From: Christensenella sp. UBA4263 | GTDB lineage: Bacteria; Bacillota; Clostridia; Christensenellales; Aristaeellaceae | Length of the DNA stretch: 22,187 nt | Direction: 5' to 3' | Assembly: GCA_002395225.1 (NCBI GenBank) | Contig: DGWH01000021.1 | Location: forward strand, 1 to 22,187 | In this document: one piece after another, positions 7,514 to 14,305 of the stretch | Numbering within the stretch: position 1 is the stretch's first letter | Layout: the number at the start of each line of letters is the position of its first letter | Made by a program: the position numbers and the translations under genes | Notes under the pieces: model-generated | What the model saw: only the letters and a program-made list of their open reading frames with translations | Told to the model about the DNA's origin: nothing | The model's database searches: none

Positions 7514-8008
7514 CTATTTGGTCTGGGACTCACCGGACAGCAGCCAGTAGGTCCGGATGGTGCACAGCGCCGCCATAATGCTCAGCCGCAGCGTCATCTC
7601 TTCCCTGGAATCCTTTGTCCAGTCCATCACCACCGTGCCTCTGGCGACAATTCCCTCCAGTTCCTCCAGATGACTGCGAAAAGAGTCATACCCGGTATGT
7701 ACATCGGTTCTGCAGAGAATCTCCAGCATCGCACCGATGCTTTCCATGTTGAGCGCCTGCTTGAGCACATAAATCATCAGCAGGATGGCCAGATGTTCCC
7801 GGTCATACTTTTTCCCGGCCGGACGCGGCAAAAGTCCTGCCTTCACATAGTTGTTGATCATCGACTTGGTCATCTCCCCCTTGGGCAGCTTGTCGGAAAA
7901 TGACCGGTCCATAAGCAGCATCACCTGATCCATGTAAAGCCCGATATCCGGCAGTTCTTCCCATTTGGGCAGATGAATTCGCTTTTCACTTATCGAACAC
8001 ATATCCAT
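7514..8008 (-). CDS. DUF1836 family protein (MerR-like HTH)
   Basis: A 164-aa cytoplasmic protein matching the DUF1836 family. LPKWEELPDIGLYMDQV is followed by MTKSMINNYVKAGLLPRPAGKKYDREHLAILLMIYVLKQ, a MerR-like winged helix-turn-helix with tyrosine and arginine recognition positions. The family is widespread in Bacillota and its biological role is not established. The gene starts 11 bases after the dnaA stop codon on the same strand, so it is almost certainly co-transcribed with dnaA. Its ribosome binding site is weak (CAGAG), which fits translational coupling. A second ATG lies two codons in. As it replaces the usual dnaN at this position, a link to replication control or growth state is an attractive inference, with no direct evidence here. 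Confidence 0.85.
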   Translation of the reverse strand: MDMCSISEKRIHLPKWEELPDIGLYMDQVMLLMDRSFSDKLPKGEMTKSMINNYVKAGLLPRPAGKKYDREHLAILLMIYVLKQALNMESIGAMLEILCRTDVHTGYDSFRSHLEELEGIVARGTVVMDWTKDSREEMTLRLSIMAALCTIRTYWLLSGESQTK

Positions 8009-8019
8009 CTCTGTGCAGC

Positions 8020-9348
8020 TTAACGTTCCGCGATAATCTTCTTGAGGTTGGCAATCGTCTCTTTCATCTCCGACTCCTGCTCAAGCATTTTCCCGACTTT
8101 GTCACAGGAATTGAGAATCGTGGAATGGTCCCGTCCAAACTCGTCGCCGATCCGGGGCAGGCTCATCTCCGTCATCTCCCGCGTCAGATACACAGCCACA
8201 TGTCTGGCCCGCGCAATTTCCTTTTTCCGGGAATCCCCGCGGATCTGGGCCGGATCCAGCTTGTAGTAGTCGGATACGCAGTTGATAATCATCTCCGCAT
8301 TGATCCGCTTGGGATCCCGCACCACCGTGATATCCTTCAGCGCACTGGCCACCACATTTTCATCAATGGGACAGTTGTTGAGCTTGGCATAGGCACTGAC
8401 GCGAATCAGCGAACCCTCCAGCTCACGAATGTTGCTGTCCACGCGGTTGGCAATCATCTCAAGCACCGCATCCGACACCGTAATGCTGTCCAGATCGGCC
8501 TTTTTGCGCAGGATGGCCACCCGGGTGTCAAAGTCCGGTTTCTGAATGTCTGCAATCAGTCCCCATTCAAAACGGGAACGAAGCCGTTCCTCAAGACGCG
8601 AGATATCCCTGGGCGGCTTATCTGAGGAAATGATGATCTGTTTGCCGGCATTGTGAAGCGCATTGAACGTGTGGAAGAATTCTTCCTGCGTCGATTCGCG
8701 TCCCGCGATAAACTGGATATCATCGATCATCAGCACATCCACATTGCGGAAACGATTCCGGAATTCATCCGTTTTCTTGTTTCCGATGGAGGCGACCAGC
8801 TCATTGGTAAAGGTTTCGCTCTGCAGATAAAGCATCCTCATGTTGGGAAAATGGTCCTGAATGAAATGACCGATAGCATACATGAGATGGGTCTTTCCAA
8901 GTCCGACACCGCCGTACAGGAACAGCGGATTATACGCCATGCCGGGGGTTTCGGCCACTGCCAGCGCCGCCGCATGGGCAAAGCGGTTGGAGGAACCCAC
9001 CACAAAGGTATCAAAGGTGGCGCGGGGATTGAAGAAGGCAACATCGTTCTTCTTCTCCTCGTTCTTTTTCTCCTGCTCTTTCTGCCACTCAATGCGTTCC
9101 TTGACACTCATCAGACGAATCCGCATCTTCTGCCCGGCCGCCTGTGAAACTGCCTGCTCAATCTGTACCAGATAACGGGGCCTGACCGTCTTCTCAACGA
9201 AGTCACTGATGACCTCAATGGCCATTTCATCCCCGTCCACGTAGATCGGTTTCAGCGGCTGATCAATCCATGTTTCATAGGACACCGATGGAAGATTCTC
9301 CATCAGAATCGCTTTTGCCTTCTCCCACAGCACTGTATGCTCGTCCAT
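8020..9348 (-). CDS. dnaA: Chromosomal replication initiator protein DnaA
   Basis: A 442-aa DnaA. Domain I (about 1-80) contains VSYETWID. A charged Lys/Glu linker (about 82-101) is domain II. The AAA+ domain III has Walker A GGVGLGKTH (146-154), Walker B DVLMIDDIQ (204-212), SSDKPP (241-246) and the RLRSRFEWGL box (255-264). Domain IV has the DNA-binding signature GRDHSTILNSCDKV (405-418). DnaA-ATP binds TTATCCACA boxes, melts the origin and loads the helicase. The frame is open to 9438, but the start is set at ATG 9348: AGAGG lies 9 bases upstream, the length is then normal, and the extension would run through DnaA boxes. Boxes directly upstream suggest autorepression. DUF1836 follows instead of dnaN. 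Confidence 0.97.
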   Translation of the reverse strand: MDEHTVLWEKAKAILMENLPSVSYETWIDQPLKPIYVDGDEMAIEVISDFVEKTVRPRYLVQIEQAVSQAAGQKMRIRLMSVKERIEWQKEQEKKNEEKKNDVAFFNPRATFDTFVVGSSNRFAHAAALAVAETPGMAYNPLFLYGGVGLGKTHLMYAIGHFIQDHFPNMRMLYLQSETFTNELVASIGNKKTDEFRNRFRNVDVLMIDDIQFIAGRESTQEEFFHTFNALHNAGKQIIISSDKPPRDISRLEERLRSRFEWGLIADIQKPDFDTRVAILRKKADLDSITVSDAVLEMIANRVDSNIRELEGSLIRVSAYAKLNNCPIDENVVASALKDITVVRDPKRINAEMIINCVSDYYKLDPAQIRGDSRKKEIARARHVAVYLTREMTEMSLPRIGDEFGRDHSTILNSCDKVGKMLEQESEMKETIANLKKIIAER

Positions 9349-9647
9349 GTCACGCATCCTCTTTATATCCATGGTTATCCACAGGGCCGCCGGCTTTTGT
9401 GGAAAAGTGTGGTCCTGTGGATAACTCTGATTTTGCATAGTGTATCAAAAAAAGGCCTGAAATACAAGGCCTTCCCGCCGTTTTCCCTTTCGGCCGCGTC
9501 CGGTTTTCCACAGCTTTTCTTCACTTTGAAAACAGTTATCCACAACATAATGTGGTGGACCGTTCCCCTGCTCCACAACCACTGCACTTGCCGGTCTGAT
9601 TTTCTTCATTTTGAAGGATTTTGAAAAATCTTCCGAAAGTTCCTTTC
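9349..9647. other. Candidate replication origin (oriC) upstream of dnaA
   Basis: This gene-free stretch lies between dnaA and the SDR gene. Perfect DnaA boxes (TTATCCACA) are at 9375-9383 (+), 9416-9424 (-) and 9536-9544 (+). One-mismatch boxes (TTTTCCACA) are at 9398-9406 (-) and 9504-9512 (+). The right end, about 9594-9647, is visibly AT-rich (e.g. gattttgaaaaatc, itself a small inverted repeat) and is the best candidate unwinding element. The boxes form two groups separated by the terminator at 9447-9473. No clear dnaA promoter was identified: a TTGTAT/TACACT pair with a 17-base spacer exists, but it overlaps the terminator hairpin. Confidence 0.75.
9447..9473 (-). terminator. Intrinsic terminator inside the origin region, upstream of dnaA
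   Basis: On the minus strand, AAGGCCT (9467-9473) pairs with AGGCCTT (9452-9458) across an 8-base loop and is followed by a run of T. It would stop transcripts arriving from the SDR gene before they reach the DnaA boxes nearest dnaA. Confidence 0.6.
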
Positions 9648-10379
9648 TTACAGGAACCCGCCGTCCACCCCGATGACCTGTCCGGTGATAAACGACGCCT
9701 CCTCCCCCAGCAGAAAACGGCAGATTCCGGCCACCTCCTCCGGGGTGCCGATGCGCCCCAGGGACGCCGTTTCCGCCAGTTCTGTTCGGTCCGCCTCCGT
9801 GTACGATGCCATCATCGCCGTATCAATCACCCCCGGCGTCACGCAGTTCACCCGGATGCCGGAGAGGCCGTATTCCCTTGAGAGCGCCTTTCCCAGACCG
9901 ATCAGTCCCGCCTTGCTGGCCGAATAGGCCGCCTCACAGGAAGCCCCCGCCACGCCCCACATGCTGGAAATCAGCACAATAGCGCCCGACTGACGGCGGA
10001 TCATTTCCGGCAGAAAGGCCCGGCAGAGATAGAATGCGCTGGAGAGATTGGTTGAGAGTACCCGGTCCCATTCCTCATCGGTCATATCCATCAGAAGGCC
10101 GGTGTGCGCGATGCCCGCGCAGTGAACCATCCCATACAGGCCGTGGTACAGCGAGAGGATTTCCTCCGCCATTTCCCGGACCTCCCCGCTCCTTGACAGA
10201 TCCGCCCGGACCGCATGCACATCACGGCCCAGATCACACAGTTCACGGCAGAGTGCCTGCACCTTTTCCGTTCCGTGGTTGGCATGCGCCAGTACCGTAT
10301 ACGTGTCCGAGAGAGCGCGTACACAGGCCTCGCCGATGCCCCCGGAGGCACCGGTAACCAGTACAGTTTTCTTTCCCAT
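9648..10379 (-). CDS. SDR-family oxidoreductase (FabG-like)
   Basis: A 243-aa classical short-chain dehydrogenase/reductase. The Rossmann cofactor motif is TGASGGIG (9-16). HCAG (86-89) replaces the common NNAG. The catalytic set is Asn111, Ser139, Tyr152 and Lys156 (YSASK), and the C-terminal block is TGQVIGVDGGF. Lengths and motifs match 3-oxoacyl-ACP reductase-like enzymes, which reduce a keto group with NAD(P)H in the cytoplasm. Substrate assignment is not safe, because FabG and many sugar or alcohol dehydrogenases look alike and no fatty-acid genes are nearby. A GAGGAAGGAAAA ribosome binding site precedes the ATG. The gene lies upstream of the candidate origin on the dnaA strand, where rpmH-rnpA is more usual. 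It is divergent from the ArsC-like gene. Confidence 0.9.
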   Translation of the reverse strand: MGKKTVLVTGASGGIGEACVRALSDTYTVLAHANHGTEKVQALCRELCDLGRDVHAVRADLSRSGEVREMAEEILSLYHGLYGMVHCAGIAHTGLLMDMTDEEWDRVLSTNLSSAFYLCRAFLPEMIRRQSGAIVLISSMWGVAGASCEAAYSASKAGLIGLGKALSREYGLSGIRVNCVTPGVIDTAMMASYTEADRTELAETASLGRIGTPEEVAGICRFLLGEEASFITGQVIGVDGGFL

Positions 10380-10391
10380 TTTTCCTTCCTC

Positions 10392-10428
10392 TTGACAAAA
10401 CTGTTCTGAGGATTTAGCATACCCTCAG
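10392..10428 (+). promoter_or_regulatory. Promoter of the ArsC-like gene with overlapping dyad
   Basis: TTGACA (10392-10397), a 17-base spacer and TAGCAT (10415-10420) lie just ahead of the ArsC-like gene. CTGAGG (10406-10411) and CCTCAG (10423-10428) form an inverted repeat that flanks the -10, a usual repressor position. The same 59-base gap must also serve the divergent SDR gene, for which I could not find a clear promoter. Confidence 0.5.
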
Positions 10429-10438
10429 AGGTGATCAT

Positions 10439-10789
10439 ATGGCTCTACAGATTTTCTGCGGCAAAGGCTTTGATACTCAGAAAGCCGAACGCTTCTTCAA
10501 GGAACGCCGCATTTCCTATCAGAAAATTGACACGCTGAAATATGGGATCAGCCGCCGTGAACTGGAAAGTGTTCTCAATGCCGTCGGCATGGACAACCTC
10601 TGTGACCGGGACAGCAAGGTCTTCCGCGAAAGCGTCATCGCCTATACGCAGAACAGAGACACCATCCTGGATGGTCTTCTGGAACATCCCGCCCTCCTGC
10701 GCCTGCCCATTGTCCGTTCAGGTCGAAATGCCACCGTCGGCTATGCGCCGGATACCTGGGAAACCTGGATTCGAAACGGTCAGATTTAA
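10439..10789 (+). CDS. ArsC/Spx-family thioredoxin-fold protein
   Basis: A 116-aa protein with the ArsC-family fold: IFCGKGFDTQKAERFFKERRI at the start (Cys7 at the thioredoxin-like active site), a central helical insert, and LLRLPIVRSG with the cis-Pro strand followed by a Gly-rich turn (ATVGYAP). Spx and some arsenate reductases have Cys-X-X-Cys; here the second position is Gly, so it is a single-Cys ArsC/YffB-type protein. Arsenate reduction is not established, and no ars genes lie nearby. The subfamily's role is poorly defined. AGAGGTG precedes the ATG by about 6 bases. It is the only plus-strand gene in this part of the window, divergent from the SDR gene and convergent with the secreted-protein gene, sharing one terminator hairpin with the latter. 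Confidence 0.85.
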   Translation: MALQIFCGKGFDTQKAERFFKERRISYQKIDTLKYGISRRELESVLNAVGMDNLCDRDSKVFRESVIAYTQNRDTILDGLLEHPALLRLPIVRSGRNATVGYAPDTWETWIRNGQI

Positions 10790-10820
10790 TGCAGCCCTGG
10801 TTAAACCAGGGCTGCATTTT
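10788..10820 (+). terminator. Intrinsic terminator after the ArsC-like gene, possibly bidirectional
   Basis: AATGCAGCCCTGG (10788-10800) pairs perfectly with CCAGGGCTGCATT (10806-10818) around a TTAAA loop and is followed by T residues on the plus strand. The convergent minus-strand gene stops at 10820, right beside it. On that strand the tail is weaker (TTAAAT), but the hairpin probably serves both. Confidence 0.9.
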
Positions 10821-11635
10821 TATCCGTTTGGATCCTCCTGCGGATCACCCGCGGGCTCCGGCGAGGATATTTCCGTGTTTCCGCCCGCCGCAGCATCTTC
10901 TCCATTGTCCGCGTCCCGGCCCTCATCCACCGCCGCGGTACGGAACCGTTCCTCAGCGACCACGTAACTGTTTTTCTCAATCTCCAGTTCCATCATGATC
11001 CTGCCCAGGAAACGGCCGCTTTCCGTTTCCGTGACATCGATCTGCAGAACCGGTGCAACCTGTCCCTCAACCGGCACCGGCAGCACCCAGTAGACGGTTT
11101 CTCCCTCCACATCCACCGAACTGCCGGCACTGATGTATCCGCCGGCCAGTGCATCAAAGCGATAGAAAACCCCGTCTGTTCCGCTCAGCAGGAAACGAAC
11201 CTCCAGCGGCACCCCGTCCGTTCCGTTCATCCCCAGCTGCAGCATCAGCCCGTCTGCAATCGTATCCAGCGGGCTGTATCTGCGCATGGTCAGCAGGGAC
11301 ACCACGCCCGCCTCAAGCGGAACTTTCGGTTCACAGATCCGTTCCTCATCCCGTGCATACGCCAGGACACCGGGGTAAAAAGAGGTCAGGATGGAGCCGT
11401 ATCCGCCGTTGCTGAGATAATCCCCCAGCTGCATGGTGATCCACTCCTCCTTTTCCCCCCGGTCCAGCAGTCCCTTTTCAATCAGGAGATCGCCCAGTTC
11501 ACCCAGAAACTGTTTATAGGCCGGCTCAAGCCGGAGGAGTTCATCCACCGTGAGCAGCGGATCCCGTTCATCGGCCGGCACCGAAACAAACAGAAAACAA
11601 AAGAGGAGCAACGGCATCATGACTTTTCGGATCAT
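10820..11635 (-). CDS. Secreted protein of unknown function
   Basis: A 271-aa protein with a signal peptide (MIRKVMMPLLLFCFLFVSVPA, cleavage near residue 21) and no transmembrane segment afterwards, so it is exported. The mature part has an acidic helical start (LTVDELLRLEPAYKQFLGEL) and a central mixed region with paired hydrophobic strands (VYWVLPVPVEGQVAPVLQID). It ends in a disordered Gly/Glu/Asp/Pro tail (about 232-271). I recognise no domain or catalytic motif. The start is placed at 11635, where AAAGGAGG lies 9 bases upstream; the frame is open to 11674 without a ribosome binding site. It is the third gene of the cluster with two phosphodiester glycosidases, 95 bases after the second, so a partner or substrate-binding role for them is possible. 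Confidence 0.75.
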   Translation of the reverse strand: MIRKVMMPLLLFCFLFVSVPADERDPLLTVDELLRLEPAYKQFLGELGDLLIEKGLLDRGEKEEWITMQLGDYLSNGGYGSILTSFYPGVLAYARDEERICEPKVPLEAGVVSLLTMRRYSPLDTIADGLMLQLGMNGTDGVPLEVRFLLSGTDGVFYRFDALAGGYISAGSSVDVEGETVYWVLPVPVEGQVAPVLQIDVTETESGRFLGRIMMELEIEKNSYVVAEERFRTAAVDEGRDADNGEDAAAGGNTEISSPEPAGDPQEDPNG

Positions 11636-11730
11636 TCCGCTGTTCCTCCTTTCTGTCTGTTGCTTTGCCCGCACCGAAAATTCCGGAGCAGACTGAGCCT
11701 CTGTTTCTCGGGCCAGTCCATTCCCTCAGG

Positions 11731-12582
11731 TCAGTTCACGAAGTAGATAATATCGCTTACATTGCGTTCCCGTGAACCGCTTGTTTTGTTGACCCGTTCC
11801 CCGTTCATCACCATGGTGGCACTTCCGCCGCCATCCATGTTATAGGCGATCTTTGCGCCGCGCTGCTGGAAAAACTCCTGCATTTCCTGAAGAGTCATTC
11901 CCAAGTCGCTCCAGTTTTTCCGGCGCCCGTCCGCCACCAGGACGATATAATGGGTATTATCGACGATGCCGATGGCCGTCCGGGGCTCACGGATGGTGTC
12001 CTTGGTGGAAATGACATACTTACTGGGCATCTCCACTATCTGCCCGTCATTCACCAGGAGCGGGCCGAAGGAGAAGGACTGCACGACGCCCTGGTCCATG
12101 TACTGCTGTCCGCTCCCCCCCGCATACTCTCCCTTCGGAATGACCCCGAAACTGCCGTCCGCGAACACCAGCAGCTGGTCACAGTTGGACTTTTTATCCC
12201 TGTACAGGATCCCGTTACGGATAATGAGGCCGTAATTATCCTTATAATTGTAGAAATCACCGTTAATGGCCAGAACCGCGTCATGCCTGGCGGCAATCGC
12301 CGAGGTGGCCTCCGCTTTATTCTTGCTGTACTCCTCCCCGGCGAATGCCGTGCGCATCTGATCCGGACGGGTCATGTACACATCCGCTACAAAGAAACGA
12401 AGAGAGGTCTTGTTATACTTGTAACACCACTGTTCAATCGTGATGCGCAGCGTATCAGATTCATAGGTCCGTGTTTCCTCAATCTCCTTTGACGAAGGTA
12501 CGGCTGCCGCCATGGCTGTGGACAGTCCTGCAAAGAGGACAAGGGTCAGTACCAGCAGGGTACAAAACAGTTTCCGTTTCAT
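11731..12582 (-). CDS. Secreted phosphodiester glycosidase (NAGPA domain), smaller paralogue
   Basis: A 283-aa exported protein with a signal peptide (1 to about 25, ending AMAA). The rest is one NAGPA (phosphodiester glycosidase, formerly DUF2233) domain. Its motifs in order are AINGDF (105-110), LIIRNGILY (119-127), SFGPLLVNDG (171-180), EPRTAIG (199-205), VADGRR (216-221) and the NMDGGGS block (248-254), ending SRERNVSDIIYF. In mammals this domain removes GlcNAc from a phosphodiester. In bacteria the substrate is mostly unknown; wall glycopolymers or exopolysaccharide are candidates. The start at 12582 gives a clean signal peptide with GAGGAG upstream. The open frame to 12681 overlaps the end of the preceding gene. 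All key motifs look intact. Confidence 0.9.
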   Translation of the reverse strand: MKRKLFCTLLVLTLVLFAGLSTAMAAAVPSSKEIEETRTYESDTLRITIEQWCYKYNKTSLRFFVADVYMTRPDQMRTAFAGEEYSKNKAEATSAIAARHDAVLAINGDFYNYKDNYGLIIRNGILYRDKKSNCDQLLVFADGSFGVIPKGEYAGGSGQQYMDQGVVQSFSFGPLLVNDGQIVEMPSKYVISTKDTIREPRTAIGIVDNTHYIVLVADGRRKNWSDLGMTLQEMQEFFQQRGAKIAYNMDGGGSATMVMNGERVNKTSGSRERNVSDIIYFVN

Positions 12583-12677
12583 GGTTTCCAATTTCTCCTC
12601 ATACTTGTTGTCATCTGCTGAGGCGACATGTCCGGCCCCGGATATGACCGGCTGTCGCCTGCTGTTTGTTTTCTCTC

Positions 12678-13904
12678 TCACTGAACCGGAGTCTGGACCG
12701 GATTTGCCATAAACATCAGGATGTCGCTGACCGACCGCTCTTTGCCGCCCGAGGGCATGTTAATGACCTCCCCCAGGAAATACAGGGTTGTCGAGCCGCC
12801 GCCGTCCAGATTAAAGGCGAACTGAACGCCCTCCTCCAGGAACAGCTGCTGCAGCTTTGGAATGGAACATCCCGTGGAATACCCTTCCCGCCGTCCGTCC
12901 ACCACAATGACCATGTAGTGAAGCGGTCCGATCTGCCCCACGGCGGTTCTGGGTTCATTATAGCCGTCATTGCAGTTGACATAGAATTTTCCGGGCAGTT
13001 CTGCCGCCTGACCGTTCTCCACCAGCACCGGACCGAATTCAAAGGTCTGCCAGGTATTGGCCCGCATCAGCTGATCCGCCACCAGTCCCTGTTTCCCGGA
13101 CCGGTCCGTCATGGCGCTCATATTGCCGGCTGCATCCACCACCAGAAGGTGATGGCGGCGGATGTTCTGCTTGCGCATCAGCTCACCGTTCCGGATAATC
13201 ACCCCGTCCCGGTGATAGCGGCAGAAGTCCGCGTTGATGGCCAGTACCGGGCTGTACCGCCCGGCAATGTCGCTGACGGCCTCGTAGATGCCGCTCTTGA
13301 AATCATCTCCGGCAAACGCGGTCCTCAGCTGACTGACATCCGTCAGCCGGATATCACACACGTAATACGTAAGCCCGTCTTTCTGTTTCTGTTCAATGGA
13401 TACGGACATGCGGTCCGTCTGATAGGAAAGTTCCCCCGGTTCATAATGCTTGAGCGCAGAGGAGGAACCGGACGCCTCTGTGTCCGCACGGCTGACGGTT
13501 CTCGCCTGTTCTTCCCTTGTCTGCTCCGCAATTTCCTCCTGGATCTCCTCCAGCTGTACCTCCGCATTGAAATTCACAATCTGGTCGAGCTCACTGTTGG
13601 GTTCCGGTGTGGCTCCCGGCAGCTCCTGAATGGTCCGTTCATTCTGAACTCTGGCCCAGTCGCTGAAACGCTGCTGGACACTTGGAACCTCCGTCACCGG
13701 CGCACTTGCATTGCACAGGACCAGTGTCAGAACGATGCCCGCCGCCATGAACAGGATTCGCAGCGGCTTTCTGTCCCCGAAAACAACCGGAACATCAAAA
13801 TGTCGTTTCCGGAATCGTCTGAAATGGTGCAGATTTCCTTCACTTTTTGCCGGCAGATCGTACCGTCTGAGCGGTGTTTTTCTGATCCGGTCAATCGGTT
13901 TCAT
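12678..13904 (-). CDS. Membrane-anchored phosphodiester glycosidase (NAGPA domain), larger paralogue
   Basis: A 408-aa type II membrane protein. A basic cytoplasmic tail of about 47 residues precedes one transmembrane segment (about 48-66). A charged, probably coiled-coil stalk (about 113-140, LDQIVNFNAEVQLEEIQEEIAEQ in part) leads to a NAGPA domain at about 160-400. Motifs are AINADF (222-227), VIIRNGEL (235-242), EFGPVLVENG (289-298), EPRTAVG (317-323), VVDGRR (334-339), NLDGGGS (365-371) and KERSVSDILMF. The Gly of the NGDF motif in its paralogue is Ala here, so activity or specificity may differ. GGAGAG precedes the ATG. It is the first gene after a near-perfect promoter; the second paralogue starts about 95 bases downstream. 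The pair looks like an ancient tandem duplication with different anchoring. Confidence 0.9.
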   Translation of the reverse strand: MKPIDRIRKTPLRRYDLPAKSEGNLHHFRRFRKRHFDVPVVFGDRKPLRILFMAAGIVLTLVLCNASAPVTEVPSVQQRFSDWARVQNERTIQELPGATPEPNSELDQIVNFNAEVQLEEIQEEIAEQTREEQARTVSRADTEASGSSSALKHYEPGELSYQTDRMSVSIEQKQKDGLTYYVCDIRLTDVSQLRTAFAGDDFKSGIYEAVSDIAGRYSPVLAINADFCRYHRDGVIIRNGELMRKQNIRRHHLLVVDAAGNMSAMTDRSGKQGLVADQLMRANTWQTFEFGPVLVENGQAAELPGKFYVNCNDGYNEPRTAVGQIGPLHYMVIVVDGRREGYSTGCSIPKLQQLFLEEGVQFAFNLDGGGSTTLYFLGEVINMPSGGKERSVSDILMFMANPVQTPVQ

Positions 13905-13939
13905 TCAGCGCTTCTCTCCTCTTTCAAACGATTAGATGA

Positions 13940-13973
13940 GGCGTATTATACGCCCCGGAGCAGTCCCTGTCAA
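13940..13973 (-). promoter_or_regulatory. Consensus sigma-A promoter with palindromic -10, glycosidase operon
   Basis: On the minus strand, perfect TTGACA (13968-13973) and perfect TATAAT (13945-13950) are exactly 17 bases apart, about 40 bases ahead of the start codon. The -10 is embedded in the dyad GGCGTA-TTA-TACGCC (13940-13954). An ideal promoter inside a palindrome suggests strong expression held in check by a repressor; the repressor is not identifiable here. Confidence 0.8.
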
Positions 13974-14218
13974 ACAATCCCCGCCGGTCTGGTGCCTCGT
14001 GCAGGCATTGGCCACTGCCCGTGCGCTCTTTCCGGAATGTCTTCCTTTTATATAGGGACAGATCCGGGGCTGCCGGACCATGGCTGCCTTTCCCTTTGCC
14101 GGCCCTGTTTGCGCGATAAGATTTTAGGCCTGTTGCATAAAGAACCGGTGACAAATGGCGGTTTATTCATGCAGTTTCCCCAAATCTTGGCCCATCTATT
14201 CTTTTCCATCCGTGTTTC
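13974..14218. other. Divergent intergenic region, no gene seen
   Basis: This is the middle of the roughly 400-base gap between the divergent glycosidase operon and Na/Pi gene. Open frames here lack ribosome binding sites and family resemblance. It contains AT-rich patches (near 14045-14056 and 14120-14145). Beyond the two promoters at its ends I see no clear feature. Confidence 0.4.
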
Positions 14219-14227
14219 TGTTATAAT
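14219..14227 (+). promoter_or_regulatory. Extended -10 promoter of the Na/Pi cotransporter gene
   Basis: TG at 14219-14220, one base, then a perfect TATAAT at 14222-14227. The -35 region at the right distance is poor (TTCTTT), as is common for extended -10 promoters. The leader to the ATG at 14306 would be about 70 bases. Confidence 0.5.
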
Positions 14228-14305
14228 TTGACCGATGTGCCCAGACTATTCTTTTCACTGATACAGCCTTCTGTATCTTCCCCAATTCATTCACGGGAGT
14301 TATTT

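Noticed and set aside
9349..9438. Longer DnaA starting at 9438.
   Set aside because: It would read through DnaA boxes, lacks a ribosome binding site, and makes the protein longer than usual; ATG 9348 has both the site and the expected domain I start.
13924..14154. A 76-codon minus-strand open frame upstream of the glycosidase operon.
   Set aside because: It runs through the consensus promoter, has no ribosome binding site, and its composition is not protein-like.
12666..14231. Long plus-strand open frame of about 520 codons opposite the two glycosidase genes.
   Set aside because: It is the antisense shadow of two clear NAGPA genes and has no family resemblance.
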